DNA from: Chitinophaga barathri
GTDB taxonomy: Bacteria; Bacteroidota; Bacteroidia; Chitinophagales; Chitinophagaceae
Direction: 5' to 3'
Length of the DNA stretch: 64,000 nt
NCBI RefSeq assembly: GCF_003807585.1
Contig: NZ_RMBX01000009.1
Coordinates: 62,001-126,000, forward strand
Position 1 is the stretch's first letter, and the number at the start of each line of letters is the position of its first letter. This document shows, piece after piece, positions 52,427 to 62,135 of this stretch. A program made the position numbers and the translations under genes. The notes beneath the pieces were generated by a model. The model made no database searches, was not told the origin of the DNA, and saw only the letters and a list, made by a program, of their open reading frames with translations.

Positions 52427-53524
52427 ATGAAAACGAATAAAGTAATAAAACTGGCAGGCATCTTAATGATACTTGCTTTGATCATAGGCGGTTGCGCCAA
52501 ACAGGAACCTGTTTTTGATTTCATAGAAAAGCCCGTTCCCGGTCCTCCTCCCCCGCCGCCGCTGTCAAATGACCTGAAGAACGTAACGTTTAATTATAAC
52601 GGGACTGAACTGAAAACCAGTATGATCGCCCAACGGACATTTGATCCTTATGGTGCGCCCTCCGCATTCCACCGTTATCGTACCGGCTTTGAGCTGGTTG
52701 TGCGCCTGGATGACAACAACAACCGGGATAGTTATCAGAAGCTGCAGGTTCAATTTCCCCTGAATGAAAAGGGAGAGCCCGTTCCCGGAAAATACACGAT
52801 TACCAATAACGCCGTAATGGAAGGCGGGGATGTGAACATTAAATACACCAAAGGAAATACCAGCGATGTCTTCCCCGATGCCAATTTCAGTACGGGCAAA
52901 GACAATTTTATTTTTGATATGGCCCTAAGACTGGAAGTGTTTGATACGGCCACCCACGTGGTAGCGGGTTATATAGACGATCTGAGCATCAGGAACAAAA
53001 TCAATCCTGCCAAAAGAACAACTTTTAAAGGCCTTGGGTTTACGCTGACCTATAACCATATGGAGATCTACCTCAATGATACTTTGTCTTTTGAAGGAAC
53101 TACCGATGCCAATAGTACCTGGTACTTCGGGAACGCTGTTGCTATGTTGAACGGGGCTTCATCGGCCTCTCCATTCATTATGTCCGCCATGGCGTTTAAC
53201 ATCACGGAATTTACCGGAGTGGGAAGTTACGCTTACAAAACCAATACCGATGACCTTTCTTATGGCCCGAACGCCAATATTACCATAAACGAAGGTTCAG
53301 GCATCGGGGAATTGGATGGATATATATCGCCGGCTATATTTCCCGTGGATGATCATACGATCACAGTGGAAACTTATATAGAAAACGTGCTGATAAAAGG
53401 AACATTGTCCGCGGCCAAAGCGCAGCTGTGGGGCAATAATACGGGCGGCTATTATCCCAGTGACATTATTGTAACCAGGCCGCCTTTCAAATTGACAGGG
53501 TCCTTTTTCCAACGCCAATTGTAA
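52427..53524 (+). CDS. Lipoprotein of unknown function with proline hinge
   Basis: 365 residues. Signal peptide and lipobox ALIIGGC (Cys23), then a proline-rich hinge (KPVPGPPPPPPLSND) that would lift the folded part off the membrane. The body is predicted beta-rich (NVTFNYNGTELKTSMI; FKGLGFTLTYNHMEIYLNDT; VETYIENVLIKGTLSAAK). I recognise no named domain. It follows a FecA-like receptor in the place that SusD or another lipoprotein partner takes in related loci, and ends just before a strong terminator. Likely an accessory ligand-binding lipoprotein; this is inference from position. Confidence 0.65.
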   Translation: MKTNKVIKLAGILMILALIIGGCAKQEPVFDFIEKPVPGPPPPPPLSNDLKNVTFNYNGTELKTSMIAQRTFDPYGAPSAFHRYRTGFELVVRLDDNNNRDSYQKLQVQFPLNEKGEPVPGKYTITNNAVMEGGDVNIKYTKGNTSDVFPDANFSTGKDNFIFDMALRLEVFDTATHVVAGYIDDLSIRNKINPAKRTTFKGLGFTLTYNHMEIYLNDTLSFEGTTDANSTWYFGNAVAMLNGASSASPFIMSAMAFNITEFTGVGSYAYKTNTDDLSYGPNANITINEGSGIGELDGYISPAIFPVDDHTITVETYIENVLIKGTLSAAKAQLWGNNTGGYYPSDIIVTRPPFKLTGSFFQRQL

Positions 53525-53548
53525 CCCTATCCCTATATCTATTACCTG

Positions 53549-53591
53549 TTGCCGGTGTGTCGTAATAAACGCACCGGCAATTTCTTTTTTT
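53549..53591. terminator. Intrinsic terminator
   Basis: TTGCCGGTG (53549-53557) pairs perfectly with CACCGGCAA (53572-53580) around a 14-nt loop, followed by TTTC and seven T. It serves the lipoprotein gene; the orphan sigma gene on the other strand ends at 53590, inside the T-tract. Confidence 0.85.
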
Positions 53592-54177
53592 AAGGGGTAT
53601 TTTTCTTTTTTCCCGGTTTCACGGAAAGGAACGGCGCAATCGCTTCATTGAGCCTGCGGATAGCCCGGAAAAGCTGCGTCTCCACCGTCCTGGGGCTGAT
53701 GTTGAGGATCACGGCCACATCCTTGTAGCGGAAACCTTCATCGCGGATCAGCCGGAATACTTTGCGGCACTGGTCCGGCAGGCGGTTCACCTCCTGGTCC
53801 AGCTTCAGGTGCATTTCTTTCCATTCCATTTCCTTTTCAGGGTCCGCGGGGGAGCTGAGCTGTGCCTGGCCATTGTCCAGCGGGGTAATACGCAGGGCGG
53901 AAAATTGTTCGAGATAGTTGAGGGAGTGGTTTTTTACGGCCACGAAAAGATATACTTCCAGGTTTGCGATATGCTCCAGTTCTTTGCGGCGGTTCCAGAG
54001 TTTCACAAACACGTCCGACACGATCTCTTCGGCCGCTTCGCGGGAGTTGACGTATTGGATACAGAACCGGAGCAGGCGGTCATACAGCAGCCGGAACAGG
54101 GCGGAGAATGCCTGTTCATTTTCGCAACGTGCAATTTGGAGCTGTAGCTCCCTGATTTTGGCGTGGATGGCTGTCAT
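53590..54177 (-). CDS. ECF RNA polymerase sigma factor, orphan (no adjacent FecR)
   Basis: 195 residues. Region 2: FSALFRLLYDRLLRFCIQYV and AEEIVSDVFVKLWNRRKEL; region 4: LPDQCRKVFRLIRDEGFRYK and ISPRTVETQLFRAIRRLNEA, with the pattern of the Bacteroidetes expansion sigma family (TIGR02985). It ends in a basic, soluble tail (SVKPGKKKNTP), unlike the three FecR-linked sigmas of this window. No anti-sigma gene lies on either side: downstream is the terminator shared with the lipoprotein, and upstream is the divergent acetyltransferase. An anti-sigma elsewhere, or control by transcription alone, must be assumed. Confidence 0.87.
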   Translation of the reverse strand: MTAIHAKIRELQLQIARCENEQAFSALFRLLYDRLLRFCIQYVNSREAAEEIVSDVFVKLWNRRKELEHIANLEVYLFVAVKNHSLNYLEQFSALRITPLDNGQAQLSSPADPEKEMEWKEMHLKLDQEVNRLPDQCRKVFRLIRDEGFRYKDVAVILNISPRTVETQLFRAIRRLNEAIAPFLSVKPGKKKNTP

Positions 54178-54394
54178 GTCGCTTAAACCCTCTTGGCCGG
54201 CTGCCCCTTTTTAACGGGCTATACACCGGCTTGTTCTGATAGGACAGGTATTTTAGGAAAATTACGTACAAATCGCCGGATTTTTTTTGAACCGCCGGCA
54301 GATTCGCTGTTTCCCCGCCATATTTGCCCTGTTTAATCCCCGATAACCCATTTACGACACAAAGCCCTTCTGCCTCACTGACCTATAGTCTTCC

Positions 54395-54402
54395 TATATT
54401 TG
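54395..54402 (+). promoter_or_regulatory. -7 box TATATTTG four bases before an ATG (probable leaderless promoter)
   Basis: Exact TAnnTTTG match, followed by TAAC and the ATG of the GNAT gene at 54407. No -33 TTG at normal spacing is seen. Confidence 0.55.
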
Positions 54403-54406
54403 TAAC

Positions 54407-54850
54407 ATGATCCAACAGGTTACCACCCAGGACTTTCCCGAGTTAACAGACGTTTGGGAGGCCTCTGTACGCGCCACCCATCATTTCCTCACCGAAGCGG
54501 ACATTCAGTATTTCAGGCCGCTGATCCTGGAGCAGTACCTGTATGCGGTGGACCTTGCCTGCGTGAAGGACGAAGCCGGCAAAATCACGGGCTTCATTGG
54601 TGTGGCGGATGGAAAGATAGAAATGCTGTTCATTCACCCCGCCGCAAGAGGCCAGGGCATCGGGAAAGCCCTGCTGCAATACGCCATCATAGAAAAGGGC
54701 GCCACCAGTGTGGATGTGAACGAACAGAATGAACAGGCCGTAGGATTTTACCTGCATTCCGGATTCAGGGTGACCGGGCGCTGCGAAACGGACAGCCTGG
54801 GGAAACCCTTCCCGTTATTATTTATGGAACTGGGATTCAAAATCCTGTAA
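54407..54850 (+). CDS. GNAT-family N-acetyltransferase
   Basis: 147 residues, a single GNAT domain. The acetyl-CoA pyrophosphate loop is RGQGIGKALL (81-90), preceded by the beta-4 strand IEMLFIHPAA; the C-terminal part carries SVDVNEQNEQAVGFYLHSGF, the usual alpha-4/beta-6 pattern, and GRCETDSLGKPFPLLFMEL. The start LTDVWEASVRATHHFLTE, with the aromatic/His turn, resembles the YiaC-type group of small lysine or metabolite acetyltransferases. The substrate is not predictable. The GH43 gene starts 11 bp downstream, so both may share the promoter at 54395. Confidence 0.83.
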   Translation: MIQQVTTQDFPELTDVWEASVRATHHFLTEADIQYFRPLILEQYLYAVDLACVKDEAGKITGFIGVADGKIEMLFIHPAARGQGIGKALLQYAIIEKGATSVDVNEQNEQAVGFYLHSGFRVTGRCETDSLGKPFPLLFMELGFKIL

Positions 54851-54861
54851 TTTAACAGCAC

Positions 54862-56571
54862 ATGCGGAAACTGATCTTCATTATCTGGTTGCTGACGGCC
54901 GCCATGCACTCCGGCGCCCAAACCACCTATTGCAACCCGCTTAATCTCGATTACGGTTATTGCCCGATCCCGAATTTTACGGAATGGGGAAAACACCGCG
55001 CTACCGCCGATCCTGTGATTGTCAATTATAAAGGTGACTTCTACCTGTTTTCTACCAACCAATGGGGATACTGGTGGAGCCCGGACCTGCTGAAATGGAA
55101 TTTTGTATCCCGTAAATTCCTCAAACCCTGGCATAAAGTGTACGATGAGCTCTGCGCCCCCGCCGTGACTGTCATGGGCGACACCATGCTGGTCTTCGGC
55201 TCTACCTACAGCAAAAATTTCCCCATCTGGATGAGCACCGATCCCAAAAAAAACGAGTGGAAAGAAGCAGTCGATTCCTTTGAAATAGGCGGCTGGGACC
55301 CCGCGTTTTTCCCGGATGACGATGGGCGCCTGTATATGTACAACGGCAGCAGCAACAGGTATCCGTTGTATGGCGTGGAGCTGGACCGCAAAACGCTGCA
55401 ACCCCTCGGCACCCGGAAAGAAATGTACCTGCTGGAAGACTGGCGGTACGGCTGGCAGCGGTTCGGCGAGTACCTGGACAATACCTTCCTGGACCCGTTC
55501 ATCGAAGGCGCGTGGATGACCAGACACAATGGAAAATATTACCTCCAGTACGGTGCGCCGGGCACAGAATTCAGCGGCTACGCGGATGGTGTGGTCGTGG
55601 GCGATCATCCCCTCGGGCCTTTCACCCCCCAGCCCGATCCTTTCAGTTACAAACCCGGCGGATTTGCACGGGGAGCGGGGCATGGCGCCACGTTCCAGGA
55701 CAATGCGCAAAAATGGTGGCATGTGTCCACGGTGGTCTTATCCGTTAAAAATAATTTCGAACGAAGGCTGGGCCTCTGGCCTGCCGGCTTTGACAAAGAC
55801 GGGGTGATGTATTGCAATACCGCCTTCGGTGATTATCCGCATTACATCACGCAGGGCTTTACCAGCTGGATGCTGCTGAACTACAATAAACCCGTGGCCG
55901 TTTCTTCCACGCTTGGCGCATTCCTCCCAAACTATGCGACAGATGAAAATATCAAAACGTATTGGAGCGCCGCCACCGGTAATGCCGGCGAATGGATACA
56001 GACAGACCTTGGCGCGGTGAGCACCGTGCGCGCCATCCAGGTGAATTATGCGGACCAGGACGCGGAATTTCTCGGTAAACAGACGGGCATCTATCATCAA
56101 TACAAACTCATGCATTCCACTGACGGAAAAAAATGGGAAATGCTCGTTGACAAAAGCCGTAACCGGACGGACGTGCCGCACGATTACACAGAATTGCCCA
56201 AACCTGTAAAAACCCGGTTCATCAAACTGGAAAATATCCATATGCCCACCGGAAAATTCGCTATCAGCGGGCTACGGGTATTTGGTGCCGGGCCAGGCAA
56301 CAAGCCTGATACCGTGAAAAGTTTGATGGTCCTGCGTACAGAGAAAGACAAACGGAGCGCGTGGATCAAATGGGCGCCCAATGATTATGCCTATGCCTAT
56401 AATATCTATTTCGGCACGGCGCCGGACAAGCTGTACAACTGTATTATGGTACATAGCAGCAACGAATACTACTTCAAAGGCATGGACCGTACGCTCCCTT
56501 ATTATTTCTCGATCGAAGCGATCAACGAAAACGGTGTTTCCGCCAGAACCGCCGTGCTGCAATCACCATAA
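54862..56571 (+). CDS. GH43-family glycosidase with C-terminal F5/8-type (discoidin) and Fn3-like domains
   Basis: 569 residues with a signal peptide (MRKLIFIIWLLTAAMHSGA). The five-bladed propeller shows the three GH43 carboxylates: base D50 in HRATADPVIVNYKGDFYLFS, transition-state Asp146 in GGWDPAFFPDDDGRLYMYNG, and acid E215 in FIEGAWMTRHNGKYYLQYG. After about residue 330 follows a discoidin-type beta-sandwich (DENIKTYWSAATGNAGEWIQ, VSTVRAIQVNYAD, RFIKLENIHMPTG), often a carbohydrate-binding module, then an Fn3-like segment (SAWIKWAPNDYAYAYNIYFG) at the end. GH43 members are mostly arabinofuranosidases, xylosidases or galactosidases; the subfamily cannot be told by eye. It lies upstream of the SusCD pair at 56992. 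Confidence 0.87.
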   Translation: MRKLIFIIWLLTAAMHSGAQTTYCNPLNLDYGYCPIPNFTEWGKHRATADPVIVNYKGDFYLFSTNQWGYWWSPDLLKWNFVSRKFLKPWHKVYDELCAPAVTVMGDTMLVFGSTYSKNFPIWMSTDPKKNEWKEAVDSFEIGGWDPAFFPDDDGRLYMYNGSSNRYPLYGVELDRKTLQPLGTRKEMYLLEDWRYGWQRFGEYLDNTFLDPFIEGAWMTRHNGKYYLQYGAPGTEFSGYADGVVVGDHPLGPFTPQPDPFSYKPGGFARGAGHGATFQDNAQKWWHVSTVVLSVKNNFERRLGLWPAGFDKDGVMYCNTAFGDYPHYITQGFTSWMLLNYNKPVAVSSTLGAFLPNYATDENIKTYWSAATGNAGEWIQTDLGAVSTVRAIQVNYADQDAEFLGKQTGIYHQYKLMHSTDGKKWEMLVDKSRNRTDVPHDYTELPKPVKTRFIKLENIHMPTGKFAISGLRVFGAGPGNKPDTVKSLMVLRTEKDKRSAWIKWAPNDYAYAYNIYFGTAPDKLYNCIMVHSSNEYYFKGMDRTLPYYFSIEAINENGVSARTAVLQSP

Positions 56572-56991
56572 AAAAATCAGATACCGTATCATATACACAC
56601 TCTCCCCCTGTAAATAATACCTCGCTTGGTTAAAAAAGTACAAGTAATAGGGAAAATCGCGGGAGGAAGGCTCGATTTATTTGTAGAATTTTATATTACC
56701 AGATTCTGTATCAACGAACATACAGCGGTATTCCATGAAATGAAAACAGAGAGCTAGAGATCCGTTAGATTATCCCTAATGGCGCACGTTATGAAGATTT
56801 ATCACCTATAAAACTGATTCCTTAAACTACAGTCCATCGCGGGCTTTTTACTGGACCAATACTGCAAACGATTGCACAAGTAATTGCCGGCTACCGCCGG
56901 TGCAGGATTTTACATTTCAACCAAATATGAACTATGCGGCTGCATTCTTCCACTGAATGACGGCCCGGAAAACTGTACAAAAAAAGCACAC
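56572..56991. other. 420-bp intergenic region upstream of SusC, no gene seen
   Basis: AT-rich and without a credible reading frame. Only a weak 5-bp hairpin (CCGGC/GCCGG near 56887-56900) is visible. No TAnnTTTG box was found; the promoter of the SusCD operon is presumably here. Confidence 0.5.
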
Positions 56992-59900
56992 ATGAAAAGA
57001 CTCCTCCTCATGCGCATTTGTTGCGTACTGGCATTGCTATTGCCATTACTGCAACAGAGTAAAGCCGCGCCCCCGCCTGCGGCGGCCATTTCCTTCAACA
57101 AGGAGATCAAAGGCCAGGTAACGGACAGCAGCGGCTCCCCCGTACCCGGCGCGACCATCCTTGTGAAAGGCAGTACCACCATCGGTACCACATCAGACAT
57201 GAACGGGCGTTTTATCCTCGACGTTCCGGACAACACCCTCGTGATCGTCTTCAGTATGATCGGCTACGCCACACAGGAAGTGCCGCTGAATGGAAGAACC
57301 ACCGTCAACGTAACCCTTGCCCCCGCAAATAACCAGCTGGGCGAAACGGTGATCGTTGCATATGGTAAACAGAAACGCGAATCCGTGATCGGCTCCATCA
57401 CCAGCATCAATCCCGGCGAATTAAAAGTACCTTCCAGTAACCTTACCACGGCGCTGGCAGGCAGAATGGCGGGGATTATCGCTTACCAGCGGAGCGGTGA
57501 GCCCGGCCGCGACAACGCGGAATTTTACATCCGCGGCGCTACCACCTTCGGTTACAAAAAGGACCCTCTTATCCTTATCGATAACATCGAATATACCACC
57601 ACCGAACTTGCGCGCCTGCAACCGGATGACATCGCCAGTTTCTCCATCATGAAAGACGCCACAGCCAATGCATTGTACGGCGCACGCGGTGCGAACGGCG
57701 TTATCCTCGTGACCACCAAACAAGGCCGTCCGGGTAAAGCAAAGATCAATATCAGGCTGGAGAATTCTTTTTCTTCTCCTACCCGCGACATTGAGCTCAC
57801 CGATCCCGTCACCTATATGAAACTGCACAACGAAGCCGTGGCCACGCGTAACCCGCTGGCGCCACTGCCTTATTCGCAGGCTAAAATAGATTATACGGAA
57901 GAAGGAACGAATCCTGTGGTGTACCCCACTACGGACTGGCGCGAAATGCTCTTTAAAAAATCCACCACTACACAACGTGCGAACTTCAACGTGAGCGGCG
58001 GCAGCGACATCGCCACTTATTATATCTCCGGCGGTGTGAACAAAGACAATGGTATCCTGAAAGCGGACGACCGCAACAACTTCAACAACAACATCGATCT
58101 TAAAACATACAACCTCCGTTCCAACATCGAACTGCGTGTTACAAAATCCACTACGGTAATGGTACGCCTGAACGGTACGTTCGACGACTATAGCGGCCCT
58201 ATAGACGGCGGCGAAAAACTGTTCTGGAAAATGCTGCACACCAGCCAAGTACGTTTCCCGGCCTATTACCCGAAGGATAACGAACATGCCTGGATCAACC
58301 ACATCATGTTCGGCAACGAAGACCAGGGCCAGTACCTGAACCCTTATGCGGACATGGTAAAAGGTTACAGGGAATATTCCCGTTCGTTGATGGTCGCACA
58401 GTTTGAACTGAAGCAGGACCTTTCCAACATCATCACCAAAGGGCTTTCCCTCCGCGGTATGATGAACACGAACCGCAGCGCCTACTTTGAGCTGCAACGC
58501 CAGTACGTGCCTTTCTGGTATACCGTGGGCGCTTACGACAAACCGACGAACGAATACCAGATATACAACATCAATCCCGAAACCGGCACCGATTACCTGG
58601 GCTTTGTGCCCCGGGACAAAACGGTACAATCCGTATTCTACGGAGAGCTGGCGATGGACTACAACCGCACTTTCCAGAACAAACACAACCTGGCCGGCAT
58701 GCTGATCTTCATTGCGCGCAACAGGCTGGAGGGAAACAATGCGGACGGCTTACAGAAGTCGCTCCCCGCTCGTAACATGGGCCTTTCCGGCCGCGCCACC
58801 TACGGGTACGACAACCGGTATTTCTTTGAAGCGAACTTTGGTTACAACGGTTCAGAACGTTTTTATAAAGCGGAACGTTTCGGCTTCTTCCCCACAGCGG
58901 GCGCAGCCTGGTACATCTCCAACGAAAAATGGTGGGACCCGTACAAATCCTTCATCCACAAACTGAAGATACGCGCGAACTACGGCCTGGTGGGCAACGA
59001 CCAGATCGGTAATGAAGACGAACGCTTTTTCTACCTCTCCAACGTGAATATGAATGACGCGGGCAAAGGCGCACGTTTCGGCAATACCGGTTCTTATTCA
59101 CGCCCCGGCATTTCCATTTCGCGTTACGACAACCAGGCCATCACCTGGGAAACCGCGAAGAACTCCACCTTTGGCCTGGAGATCGGCCTGCTGAAGAACC
59201 TGGAGATCATCCTCGAATATTTCACCGAGCACCGTACCAGCATCCTGATGAGCCGCGCATCCATCCCGAAAACGATGGGCCTGCAGGGCGCCACGCCCAA
59301 AGCTAACGTGGGCAGTGCTTCCAGCAAATCCTACGAAGCAACGCTGGATTACAACGCCAAAGTGAACAAGAACTGGTTTATATCCGCGAGAGGTACTTTC
59401 ACCTTCGCCCGCAACCTTTACGAAAACTACGAAGAGCCGATGTACGAAGAGGCCTACCGCTACAGGAAAGGCCATTCCACCGCACAGCAGTGGGGCTTCA
59501 TCGCGGAGCGCCTTTTTATTGACGACGAGGAAGTAAGAAGTTCTCCCACCCAGAGCTTCAACGGCTTTATCACCCGCGCGGGCGATATCAAATACAGGGA
59601 TATCAATGGCGATAAGATCATCGATCAGCGGGATATGGTGCCCATCGGGTTCCCCAGCCGCCCCGAGATCAGTTACGGCATCTGGTTTTCCTCCACTTAC
59701 AAAAACATCGACTTTTCTCTTTACTGGCAAGGTTCCGCCCGTTCCTCCTTCTGGATAGACGTGGAAGAAACCTCGCCCTTCGTGGACTACAGGCAGAGTG
59801 CCAGCGACGTGGCCGTATCCGAAACGCAAATGCTGAAAGTGTATTCTGACAACTACTGGTCCGAAGGAAACAGGAACCTCTATGCCCTCTGGCCCCGCCT

Positions 59901-60171
59901 GAGCCCGCAGATCAACCAGAACAGCGCGCAGCAAAGCACCTGGTTCATGCGCGACGGTTCTTTCCTGAGGCTCAAGCAGGTAGAGCTCGGTTATTCCCTG
60001 CCCAGGCACCTCGCCAAACGCTGGCACATGGAATCGCTGCGCATCTATGGCTCCGGCACAAACCTGTTCACCATCAGCGGGTTTAAGCTCTGGGATATAG
60101 AAATGGCGGGCAATGGCCTTGGGTACCCCGTTCAGAAGGTACTTAATATCGGCCTCAACATTGGATTCTAA
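56992..60171 (+). CDS. SusC-family TonB-dependent receptor without STN domain
   Basis: 1059 residues from the ATG at 56992, which gives a signal peptide (MRICCVLALLLPLLQQSKAA); a TTG at 56884 would add 36 residues that fit no leader. The mature protein starts directly with the carboxypeptidase-D-like domain (about 37-115, IKGQVTDSSGSPVPGATILV), then the SusC plug (ETVIVAYGKQKRES; FYIRGATTFGYKKDPLILID; FSIMKDATANALYGARGANG) and barrel ending VQKVLNIGLNIGF. No STN domain is present, and no FecI/FecR pair adjoins it, so it is probably not self-signalling. The partner SusD starts 11 bp downstream. Confidence 0.93.
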   Translation: MKRLLLMRICCVLALLLPLLQQSKAAPPPAAAISFNKEIKGQVTDSSGSPVPGATILVKGSTTIGTTSDMNGRFILDVPDNTLVIVFSMIGYATQEVPLNGRTTVNVTLAPANNQLGETVIVAYGKQKRESVIGSITSINPGELKVPSSNLTTALAGRMAGIIAYQRSGEPGRDNAEFYIRGATTFGYKKDPLILIDNIEYTTTELARLQPDDIASFSIMKDATANALYGARGANGVILVTTKQGRPGKAKINIRLENSFSSPTRDIELTDPVTYMKLHNEAVATRNPLAPLPYSQAKIDYTEEGTNPVVYPTTDWREMLFKKSTTTQRANFNVSGGSDIATYYISGGVNKDNGILKADDRNNFNNNIDLKTYNLRSNIELRVTKSTTVMVRLNGTFDDYSGPIDGGEKLFWKMLHTSQVRFPAYYPKDNEHAWINHIMFGNEDQGQYLNPYADMVKGYREYSRSLMVAQFELKQDLSNIITKGLSLRGMMNTNRSAYFELQRQYVPFWYTVGAYDKPTNEYQIYNINPETGTDYLGFVPRDKTVQSVFYGELAMDYNRTFQNKHNLAGMLIFIARNRLEGNNADGLQKSLPARNMGLSGRATYGYDNRYFFEANFGYNGSERFYKAERFGFFPTAGAAWYISNEKWWDPYKSFIHKLKIRANYGLVGNDQIGNEDERFFYLSNVNMNDAGKGARFGNTGSYSRPGISISRYDNQAITWETAKNSTFGLEIGLLKNLEIILEYFTEHRTSILMSRASIPKTMGLQGATPKANVGSASSKSYEATLDYNAKVNKNWFISARGTFTFARNLYENYEEPMYEEAYRYRKGHSTAQQWGFIAERLFIDDEEVRSSPTQSFNGFITRAGDIKYRDINGDKIIDQRDMVPIGFPSRPEISYGIWFSSTYKNIDFSLYWQGSARSSFWIDVEETSPFVDYRQSASDVAVSETQMLKVYSDNYWSEGNRNLYALWPRLSPQINQNSAQQSTWFMRDGSFLRLKQVELGYSLPRHLAKRWHMESLRIYGSGTNLFTISGFKLWDIEMAGNGLGYPVQKVLNIGLNIGF

Positions 60172-60182
60172 AAAACGACCTG

Positions 60183-62099
60183 ATGAAAAAGACATATATT
60201 CTCCTGTTGCTGGCGGCCCTCTGCGGCTGTAACTACCTGGATGTGGTACCAGACAACATTCCTACGATAGAAAACGCTTTCACCCTGCGCTCCAGTGCGG
60301 AAAGGTTCCTGTTCACCTGCTACTCCTACATGCCGGCAAACGGGCACTTCAACGACAACGTGGCATTCAACTGCGCGGACGAGATCTGGCACGACGATCC
60401 GCCGAGAGACATCCAGGCACAGTTTCACAACATCGCCAAAGGACAGCAGAACGTATCCAACCCGCTGGGCAACTTCTGGGGAGGCACCAACCGCGGCAAA
60501 GCACTGTTCATCGGCCTGCGGGACTGCAACACCTTTATCGCGAACATAGACAAGGTGCAGGAAATGACCGAATATGAAAGAGACCGCTGGAAAGCGGAAG
60601 TGAAATTCCTGAAAGCCTATTACCACTTTTTTCTTTTCCGCATGTACGGTCCTATTCCGCTGATGAAGGAAAACCTGCCGATCTCCGCCAGCCCGGAGGA
60701 AGTACAGGTAGCGCGTATGCCGGTGGACAGTTGCGTGAACTACATCGTGCAATTGCTGGACGAAGCCTATGCCAGCCCCAACCTTCCGGAAATGCTGGCG
60801 GGCAGCGAAGGCACCGAGATGGGCAGGATCACCAAGCCCATCGTGCTCGCACTGAAGGCCAAAGTACTGGTAACAGCCGCCAGCCCGATGTTCAACGGCA
60901 ATACCGATTATGCTTCTTTAAAGGATAAAACCGGCAAAGGCGCTCCCCTTTTCAACCAGACCTACAGCGTTGAAAAATGGCGCAGAGCTATGGACGCATG
61001 TCGCGAGGCCATTGAATTCTGCCATTCACAGGGTTATGCGCTGTATCATTTCCCCGGCATGTTCGGCTACGTGCTGAACGATACCATCCAGACGGAACTG
61101 GACTTCCGCGTATCGCTTACGACCATTGTGAACAACACGGAAGTGATATGGGCCAATACGAACAGCACCACCGCCGATATGCAGCGATGGAGCATGCCGC
61201 TGATAGCCGAAGGCGCCAGTACATCAGGCCCCAAAGGCATCCTGTCCCCCACCATCAAAATGGTGGAACAGTTCTACAGCAAAAACGGCGTGCCCATCGA
61301 TGAAGACAGGACCTGGGATTATGCCAGGCGGTATACCCTCCGCAAAGCAAAACCGGAAGAAAGATTTTACGTTGCCGAAGACCAGGAGACCGTGCAACTG
61401 CATTTTGACCGTGAGCCGCGCTTTTACGCCAGCGTATCCTTTGACCGCGGCACCTGGTTCGGCAACTGGATCGGCAATTACGACGTGACCAAACCACTGT
61501 TCTACCCCAAGATGCGCGCCGGGGAGATCAGCTCCCGCCGCGGCATCAGTAACTATTCCGTGACCGGCTATAATATCAAAAAACTGGTGAACATCGAAAC
61601 CAGCGTAGCCGCGGACGGTAACTTCACCAGCAACCTCGTGAATTACCCCTGGCCGGAATTCAGGCTGGCGGACCTGTACCTGCTTTACGCCGAAGCGCTG
61701 AACGAAGTGAACGGCTCCAGCGCCGAAGCGATGGGCTGGATAGACCAGGTGCGCGCACGCGCCGGCCTGAAAGGCGTGGCCGAATCCTGGACAAACTTCT
61801 CCAACGAACCGCTGAAGTACCAGACCAAAGAAGGCCTGCGGGAGATCATCCAGCACGAGCGCAGCGTAGAGCTGGCGTTTGAAGGCCAACGCTTCTGGGA
61901 CCTGCTCCGGTGGAAAACCGCGCACATTGCCCTGAATGCGCCGATCAAAGGCTGGGACATTACGCAGAAAGACGCACCTTCCTATTACAAGGAGCGCCTG
62001 CTGTTCAACCAGCGTTTTACCATCCGCGATTATCTCTGGCCGATAGAATTGAATGAAATGACCATCAATCACAACCTGGTTCAAAATCCCGGCTGGTAA
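60183..62099 (+). CDS. RagB/SusD-family glycan-binding lipoprotein (long form)
   Basis: 638 residues, longer than the other two SusD proteins here (534 and 540). Lipobox AALCGC (Cys16) followed by NYLDVVPDNIPTIENAFTLR. Typical blocks are GLRDCNTFIANIDKVQEM, AEVKFLKAYYHFFLFRMYGP, and the C-terminal IIQHERSVELAFEGQRFWDLLRWK; it ends LWPIELNEMTINHNLVQNPGW. The extra length comes from inserts in the central region (FPGMFGYVLNDTIQTELDFR). It is the surface lid of the SusC upstream. Confidence 0.93.
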   Translation: MKKTYILLLLAALCGCNYLDVVPDNIPTIENAFTLRSSAERFLFTCYSYMPANGHFNDNVAFNCADEIWHDDPPRDIQAQFHNIAKGQQNVSNPLGNFWGGTNRGKALFIGLRDCNTFIANIDKVQEMTEYERDRWKAEVKFLKAYYHFFLFRMYGPIPLMKENLPISASPEEVQVARMPVDSCVNYIVQLLDEAYASPNLPEMLAGSEGTEMGRITKPIVLALKAKVLVTAASPMFNGNTDYASLKDKTGKGAPLFNQTYSVEKWRRAMDACREAIEFCHSQGYALYHFPGMFGYVLNDTIQTELDFRVSLTTIVNNTEVIWANTNSTTADMQRWSMPLIAEGASTSGPKGILSPTIKMVEQFYSKNGVPIDEDRTWDYARRYTLRKAKPEERFYVAEDQETVQLHFDREPRFYASVSFDRGTWFGNWIGNYDVTKPLFYPKMRAGEISSRRGISNYSVTGYNIKKLVNIETSVAADGNFTSNLVNYPWPEFRLADLYLLYAEALNEVNGSSAEAMGWIDQVRARAGLKGVAESWTNFSNEPLKYQTKEGLREIIQHERSVELAFEGQRFWDLLRWKTAHIALNAPIKGWDITQKDAPSYYKERLLFNQRFTIRDYLWPIELNEMTINHNLVQNPGW

Positions 62100-62135
62100 T
62101 ACCCGGCACATTTTTCACCTGACAAATCATTCACC

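Noticed and set aside
56884..56991. TTG start for the third SusC
   Set aside because: The 36 added residues do not form a leader; the ATG at 56992 begins a normal signal peptide.
57421..58686. 421-residue minus-strand frame inside the SusC gene
   Set aside because: A shadow of the SusC reading frame with no signal, motif or start context.
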